A stretch of DNA of 64,000 nt. Source: Paraburkholderia caledonica NBRC 102488. Its GTDB lineage: Bacteria; Pseudomonadota; Gammaproteobacteria; Burkholderiales; Burkholderiaceae. The notes beneath the pieces were generated by a model. It was not told the DNA's origin, searched no databases, and saw only the letters and a list, made by a program, of their open reading frames with translations. The position numbers were made by a program, and so were the translations under genes. Positions 59,381-64,000 of the stretch are shown in pieces (the first letter of the stretch is position 1; each line of letters begins with the position of its first letter). Where the stretch lies: contig NZ_BAYE01000009.1 in assembly GCF_000685095.1 (NCBI RefSeq), forward strand, positions 1 to 64,000, given 5' to 3'.

Positions 59381-59649
59381 GGTAGGCATTCCCAGATCGG
59401 TTAGAAATTGGTGTTCGCGAGCCGCTTGGGCCCTCGACGTCGCCAGAAAGGCTAACAAAAAATCTGCGCTAGATCACGCGTGAATTTCACAAACAATGCT
59501 TAATGCGCCCGACTCACAACTATTTGCGCCATTTGTCACGGGCACAGGAAACATTTACTTTCGGAAGCCGAATTATTTGCGGACGATTCCGAAAAAATTA
59601 CTCACGCCAGAGGACCCCGCGCGGACTCCGTTAGCAAGCGAGTTAGCAT

Positions 59650-59805
59650 TTACTGGCGTGCTTCCTCGTTTTCGTCGAGTTGCGGCAGCTTGCCCGGACT
59701 GATGCGGAAACGGCGGATCGGCTCATTGCGCAGCGCCTCGCGATAAGCTGAAGCGGCGACGAGGATCAGTAGCACGGCAATGCCGGCAAGCAAATGCAGG
59801 TTCAT
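59650..59805 (-). CDS. Small membrane protein (51 aa)
   Basis: ATG at 59803-59805 has GAGGTG six bases upstream. The ORF encodes MNLHLLAGIAVLLILVAASA, a single hydrophobic helix, followed by a basic stretch (REALRNEPIRRFRISPGK) and an acidic end (DENEEARQ). By the positive-inside rule the tail should be cytoplasmic. It sits between galU and the divergent acyltransferase, upstream of galU on the same strand, and may be cotranscribed with it. I know no family; conservation in related clusters would support it. Confidence 0.6.
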   Translation of the reverse strand: MNLHLLAGIAVLLILVAASAYREALRNEPIRRFRISPGKLPQLDENEEARQ

Positions 59806-60044
59806 GACTTCACCTCTCATCAGGAGAATCCGTGCTGTAAATTAGCACGACAAAATCGATAAATAATTGATCGTCCGCATCTGCTTATGCGCAATTACAT
59901 TTAGTCACAAAGGCCGCTCAAATAGAGATTGGCTGTCATTTTTTATTCATTTTTTTATAGACGCAGTGAACTAGCATGTGATGCACCGTGTGCGGAAGTC
60001 GCGCGCGGATCCGCATTGCATGACTTCAAATAAAAGGACCGCGC

Positions 60045-61265
60045 ATGAGCGACCCAGCACTGGATGCCGCCGGCTCATCCCTGCCTCTCTCTCCACCTGT
60101 GAAGGCTGCCGCACCGCGCGTGCAAAGCGACGCACGTTCCGACAGTGCCGGCAAAGAACATGTGATCGACGCAATGCGCGGTTTTGCCGCGCTGCTCGTC
60201 GCGTATTTCCATTGCCGTCAGATCGAGTGGGTCGGCATGCAGGCATTTCATCAGAATGCCGGGCATTCGTTGAGTTTGAAAACAATTGCGGCTTATCTGA
60301 CTTTCCCTATTGCATGGGGATCGGCGGGCGTGCCGATTTTTTTCGTAATCAGCGGCTACTGCATTCACCGCAGCGGCGCATTACGCCTTGCTAACAACCC
60401 GGCTTACCGGCTCGACGCAGGCAATTTCTGGGTGCGCCGCTTTACGCGCATCTATCCGGTGCTGCTCGCCGCCTTGCTGCTGACGCTCGCGCTCGACTGG
60501 TTCAGTCTTCAATTGCCGCCGGTTAGTCACAAGATTCGCGAGATCGGCGTACAGGCGTTTCTCGTCAATCTGTTCTCGCTGCAAGGCGTGGCCGGCAAGA
60601 CGTATGGATCGAACGGCGCGCTCTGGACCCTTTCGCTGGAAGTGCAGTTCTACGCGATCTATCCGTTGCTGTTCGCGCTGCGTCGACGTATCGGCATGAC
60701 CTCCGTGCTCGCGATCGTCGCCGTGGTCAATCTCGTTTCCGCGTATGTGCTCGAACGGCATGACATCCAGTTCTTCACGTCGTACTGGTTTTCGTGGACC
60801 CTCGGCGCATGGATTGCCGACGCGAAAGCCCGCACCTCCGCGCAGACTGGTTCGCCGCGGTGGCTCTATGCGCTCGCCGCAGCATTCATCGCGCTGGGTT
60901 GCGCCGCATTTCACTACGGTCAATACGGCGCGTTCCAGCTCTGGGCAATCGGCTTCGCGTTCTATCTGTATAAAGCGCTGAAGCGCGGCAACGTCAACCA
61001 GCGCGACGGTTGGGGCTTGCGGCTTCTGTCGCGCTTTGGCGACTTCAGCTTTTCGTTGTATCTGATTCATCTGCCGATCTTCGTGCTGCTTTCGTCGGTC
61101 CTCTTCCGCTCTTCGTTGCAGATGTCGATCTGGCCGTCGTTCGGCTACATGCTGGTCGCCGTGCCGGCCGCATACGTGTTCTACCGGCTGGTCGAATTAC
61201 CGGCGATGAACTGGTCCGCCAGTTTCAAGCCGAAATCCGCTAAAGGCGCGTTCGTGAAGTCGTAA
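60045..61265 (+). CDS. Acyltransferase 3 family membrane protein
   Basis: A 406-residue inner-membrane protein with about ten hydrophobic segments after a 37-residue disordered N-terminus. Acyltransferase 3 marks are IDAMRGFAALLVAYFHCRQI (with the conserved catalytic-type His), WGSAGVPIFFVISGYCIHRS, NFWVRRFTRIYPVLLAALLL, and the late FSFSLYLIHLPIFVLLS. Such enzymes add acetyl or other acyl groups to sugars. Next to a tandem glycosyltransferase and galU it probably acetylates exopolysaccharide repeat units, as BceS does in cepacian synthesis. AAGGACC precedes ATG 60045. Confidence 0.88.
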   Translation: MSDPALDAAGSSLPLSPPVKAAAPRVQSDARSDSAGKEHVIDAMRGFAALLVAYFHCRQIEWVGMQAFHQNAGHSLSLKTIAAYLTFPIAWGSAGVPIFFVISGYCIHRSGALRLANNPAYRLDAGNFWVRRFTRIYPVLLAALLLTLALDWFSLQLPPVSHKIREIGVQAFLVNLFSLQGVAGKTYGSNGALWTLSLEVQFYAIYPLLFALRRRIGMTSVLAIVAVVNLVSAYVLERHDIQFFTSYWFSWTLGAWIADAKARTSAQTGSPRWLYALAAAFIALGCAAFHYGQYGAFQLWAIGFAFYLYKALKRGNVNQRDGWGLRLLSRFGDFSFSLYLIHLPIFVLLSSVLFRSSLQMSIWPSFGYMLVAVPAAYVFYRLVELPAMNWSASFKPKSAKGAFVKS

Positions 61266-61300
61266 AAAAAGCGGGGCGAATGTCAGTGACGTTCGCCCCG
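61264..61300 (-). terminator. Intrinsic terminator for the glycosyltransferase gene
   Basis: CGGGGCGAA (61272-61280) and TTCGCCCCG (61292-61300) form a 9-bp stem with an 11-nt loop. Read on the minus strand it is followed by a run of seven U residues (A at 61264-61270). It sits between the convergent acyltransferase and glycosyltransferase genes; for the plus strand there is no T-run. Confidence 0.75.
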
Positions 61301-61485
61301 TTGCGCCAAATGACAGGAACTGGCCAAGTCCCTGCCTGCCCCGCGTCAATCGTTCCCGTAACAGATGTTCCTGGCGGTGCCTCTGGCCGCGTTGTCTGTC
61401 GCATGTCGGCGGTCTGGGTCGCGATTCATCAAGCCACGCCCTTTACCGCCTTCGTGCTTCATACAGATCGTGCGGGTCGCGCAGA

Positions 61486-63951
61486 TCATGCGCCGGCAGC
61501 CTTGCCCGGCCGCGCCACACGCGTCAGTATCCGCTCGACGCTTTCGACATAGCTCGACGTACCGAAGCGGTTCAGCGCCGTCATGTAGCCGTTTTTGATG
61601 AGCTTGTCACGCAGTTCGTCGTTCGCGCGCAGTTCTGCCAGCACGTCGGCCAATGCATGCGCATCGCCCGGTGTGCAAAGCACGCCGTTCTCGTAGTCGT
61701 CGATAATTTCAAGTACCCCACCCGCACGCGCGGCCACGACTGGCCGTTGCGCGAGCATTCCTTCTACGATCACCCGGCCGAACGGCTCAGGCGTGATGGA
61801 CGTGTGAACCACCGCATCCACCGCGCACATGCAGCCAGGAATATCGTGCTGGAAGCCGAAAAAATGCACGCGGCCGCCCAGATCATGCGCAGCGACGAAC
61901 GCGCGCAATTCGATCTCGTACTGATCTTCGCCGAATAGCGCCGCGCCAACCAGCACCGCGTGCATGTGCGGATTGAGCACCAGCGCCTGGAGCAGTACAT
62001 GCTGCCCTTTCCAGCGTGCAAGGCGGCTGAACGAGCCCACCAGAAACGCGTCGTCCGGCAGGTTCAGCTTCTCGCGCAGCGTGGCTTGCGGCACGTTGCG
62101 CAATGCGTCGAACGGCGCCGCCGAAATGCCGTTGAACACCACGTCGATGCGTTTGGCGTCGAAGTGCGTGAGGTCGGCGAACGCGCGCGCCGACGCCGCC
62201 GAATTGGCGATCACGTGCGTGAGGCCGAGGCGTGCGCACCATTTGATGATGGCGAGCTGCTTGGACCCGAAATGCTCCGGACTTACGATGTCGCGCAGAT
62301 GCCAGACCACCGGCCGCCTCGCGAGCTTGCCGGCGACCGCGCCGATCACCATCGCGCGCTGCGTGTTCGCATAGATCACGTGCGCGCTGCGCGCGCGTTT
62401 GGCCGTCGCGCGAATAAGCGACATCAGACCCATCAACGCCTGACCCTTCGGCAACGAACCGCCCTGCTTGCGCACGTTGCGCAGCGCGCCCGCATCGAGC
62501 ACCTCGACACTGGCGCCCACTTTATCGAGCGCGGTACGGAATGGGCCGTCGTCGAACAGCACCACTTGCATGCGCGAGCGCAGCGCCTTGACGATTTCGA
62601 GCAGCGACAACTCAGCGCCGCCGAGTACGCCGCTTTGATCCACCGCGAGAATACGCGGCGCGTTCGCGGCCGGCCCCGCGTTATACGGTACATACGGTGG
62701 CAGCGTCGTGTCGCGCAGCGCTGGCACGGAAGCCCGCACGTGGGCGAAAAAGCGTTCGCGGAAGTTGGCTGCAGAAAAACGCTCGGCGTTCGCGCGGCAA
62801 TCGGTTGGCGAGAAACGCTTCACATGTCCATCGAAACGCTCGACCGCGGCGATGATCGAGTCCGCGCTCTGCTCGTCGAAGAACATGCCGGTCGGGCGCG
62901 GCTCCGACAGATCGCGCACCGTTTCGAGTGCACCGCCCTTGCCATACGCGATGACAGGCGTGCCGCACGCCTGCGCCTCGACCACGGAAATGCCGAAGTC
63001 TTCCTCGGCAGCGAAGACGAAAGCCTTGGCGCGGCTCATCCGGTCCTTCAGCACTTTGAACGGCTGGTAGCCCATGATCTCGACATTGGGCCCCGCCTTC
63101 GCGCGGATCTTCTGCATGTCGGGACCGTCGCCGATGACGACGAGTTTTCTCTCGGGCATGCGCGCAAACGCCTCGACAATCAGGTCGATTTTCTTGTACG
63201 GCACCATCCGCGAGGCGGTCAGATAAAAGTCTTCCTTCTGCGTGCACAGCGTGAACGCTTCGACGTCGACAGGCGGAAAGATCACCTGCGCATCGCGCTG
63301 ATAAACCTTTCTAATGCGCCGCGCGATGAAATCGGAGTTCGCAATAAAGCCGTCCACCGAGTTCGACGTGCGGATGTCCCAGTTGCGGATGTAATGCAAA
63401 ATGAGCCGCGCCATTGCCGACTTCGGCCCGCTCGTCAATTTCGACTGCTGCAGGTACTGGTGCTGCAAATCCCACGCATAACGGATCGGCGAATGCACGT
63501 AGCTGATATGCACCTGATCCGGACCGGTGAGAATGCCCTTGGCCACCGCGTGGCTGCTCGATATCACCACGTCGTAGGCGGATACATCGAGTTGCTCGAT
63601 CGCGAGCGGCATCAACGGCAGATACGTGCGGTATTTGCTGCGCGCGAGCGGGAGCTTCTGGATAAACGATGTGGTCACGGGCTTGCCGCGCAAAAAGCTG
63701 CGGTCGTCGAGAAAATCGACGAGGCTGAACAGGTCCGCGTCCGGAAAGCACGCCACTATCTGCTCGAGCACCTTCTCCGCACCCGCATATGTAACGAGCC
63801 AGTCGTGCACGATCGCAACCCGAACGGCTTTATCGCCGCGCAATGCGGCACGCCGCGGCGGCGCGTCAGCCGTAGGAACGGTGGTCAGTTCGGCCAGCGC
63901 ACTGCGCGTCGGAGCTTGCAGCACGGCTTCTTCAAGGACTTCGTGGTTCAT
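61486..63951 (-). CDS. Bifunctional protein with two GT4 glycosyltransferase domains
   Basis: An 821-residue cytoplasmic protein. After a 42-residue leader, the first GT-B/GT4 unit runs to about residue 425: VAIVHDWLVTYAGAEKVLEQ, HSPIRYAWDLQHQYLQQSKL, FYLTASRMVPYKKIDLIVEA and FVFAAEEDFGISVVEAQACG with the EX7E motif. The second spans about 435-815: GVLGGAELSLLEIVKALRSR, VVWHLRDIVSPEHFGSKQLA, GSFSRLARWKGQHVLLQAL and TPEPFGRVIVEGMLAQRPV. Both halves keep the sugar-nucleotide Glu motifs, so two successive sugars may be added. Size and neighbours match BceR of the cepacian cluster. ATG 63951 follows GAGGAAAAG. Confidence 0.9.
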   Translation of the reverse strand: MNHEVLEEAVLQAPTRSALAELTTVPTADAPPRRAALRGDKAVRVAIVHDWLVTYAGAEKVLEQIVACFPDADLFSLVDFLDDRSFLRGKPVTTSFIQKLPLARSKYRTYLPLMPLAIEQLDVSAYDVVISSSHAVAKGILTGPDQVHISYVHSPIRYAWDLQHQYLQQSKLTSGPKSAMARLILHYIRNWDIRTSNSVDGFIANSDFIARRIRKVYQRDAQVIFPPVDVEAFTLCTQKEDFYLTASRMVPYKKIDLIVEAFARMPERKLVVIGDGPDMQKIRAKAGPNVEIMGYQPFKVLKDRMSRAKAFVFAAEEDFGISVVEAQACGTPVIAYGKGGALETVRDLSEPRPTGMFFDEQSADSIIAAVERFDGHVKRFSPTDCRANAERFSAANFRERFFAHVRASVPALRDTTLPPYVPYNAGPAANAPRILAVDQSGVLGGAELSLLEIVKALRSRMQVVLFDDGPFRTALDKVGASVEVLDAGALRNVRKQGGSLPKGQALMGLMSLIRATAKRARSAHVIYANTQRAMVIGAVAGKLARRPVVWHLRDIVSPEHFGSKQLAIIKWCARLGLTHVIANSAASARAFADLTHFDAKRIDVVFNGISAAPFDALRNVPQATLREKLNLPDDAFLVGSFSRLARWKGQHVLLQALVLNPHMHAVLVGAALFGEDQYEIELRAFVAAHDLGGRVHFFGFQHDIPGCMCAVDAVVHTSITPEPFGRVIVEGMLAQRPVVAARAGGVLEIIDDYENGVLCTPGDAHALADVLAELRANDELRDKLIKNGYMTALNRFGTSSYVESVERILTRVARPGKAAGA

Positions 63952-64000
63952 GCGCTTTTCCTCGGATTCAGTCGCAACAGCAGTGAACGCGCTAGATCGC

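Noticed and set aside
1..64000. tRNA, rRNA, CRISPR arrays and replication origin
   Set aside because: No cloverleaf, ribosomal sequence, regularly spaced repeat array or DnaA-box cluster was recognised on either strand by eye.

Overview
The window reads as a GC-rich betaproteobacterial replicon of the Burkholderia sensu lato group (Paraburkholderia, Caballeronia or Burkholderia). The pointers are protein families typical of that group: a Burkholderia-type trimeric porin, HpnJ hopanoid radical SAM enzyme, DUF3331, DUF1810, many small lipoproteins, FabV, malate synthase G with GlcG, and a UDP-glucose pyrophosphorylase/acyltransferase/tandem glycosyltransferase set resembling the second cepacian exopolysaccharide cluster. 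No tRNA, rRNA or CRISPR array was recognised.

Left part (1-15.6 kb) is accessory and partly decayed. It holds small hypothetical genes, a tandem SagB-like nitroreductase, an internally deleted IS3 transposase (4.7-5.0 kb), a tightly overlapping cassette of small genes with two frameshifted members and a DUF2591 protein (5.0-6.3 kb), a truncated IS66 element carrying tnpA and tnpB but no tnpC (6.4-7.1 kb), a polar amino acid ABC transporter lacking its ATPase, DoxX and YoaK-like membrane proteins, a TetR/atypical-SDR divergent pair with a clear operator, and a decayed IS1182 transposase.

Middle part (15.6-33 kb) has a GlxA-type regulator followed by two SDR oxidoreductases and an MFS exporter. 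Next come a cyclic-nucleotide-domain/flavin reductase fusion and a mercuric-reductase-like flavoprotein. After these lie an intact hpnJ with a broken hpnI nearby, a GntR-MFS-isocitrate lyase/PEP mutase catabolic set with duplicated operators, two lipoproteins, and an ACS-type MFS carrier.

Right part (33-64 kb) looks like conserved chromosome. PBP1A is divergent from fabV, and a GST and a GcvA-like LysR regulator follow. A sugar or polyol catabolic cluster (ALDH, MFS, enolase-superfamily dehydratase, GMC oxidoreductase) is divergent from a porin. MgtC is followed by a nitrate/nitrite block: soluble PilJ-domain protein, NarK-type transporter, and nirB divergent from a SUMT gene that supplies siroheme precursor. 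A MOSC protein, glcG-glcB and the exopolysaccharide genes close the window.

The strongest regulatory signal lies between nirB and the SUMT gene. Each divergent transcript carries, 57-71 nt before its start codon, a near-identical hairpin ending in a U-run. The shared arms suggest that both arms of the nitrite regulon are controlled by one antitermination system, perhaps an ANTAR protein such as NasT acting on leader RNA. Two other points stand out: relic hopanoid cyclitol genes, and a 47-nt palindrome bracketed by 13-bp direct repeats that looks like a small inserted element.
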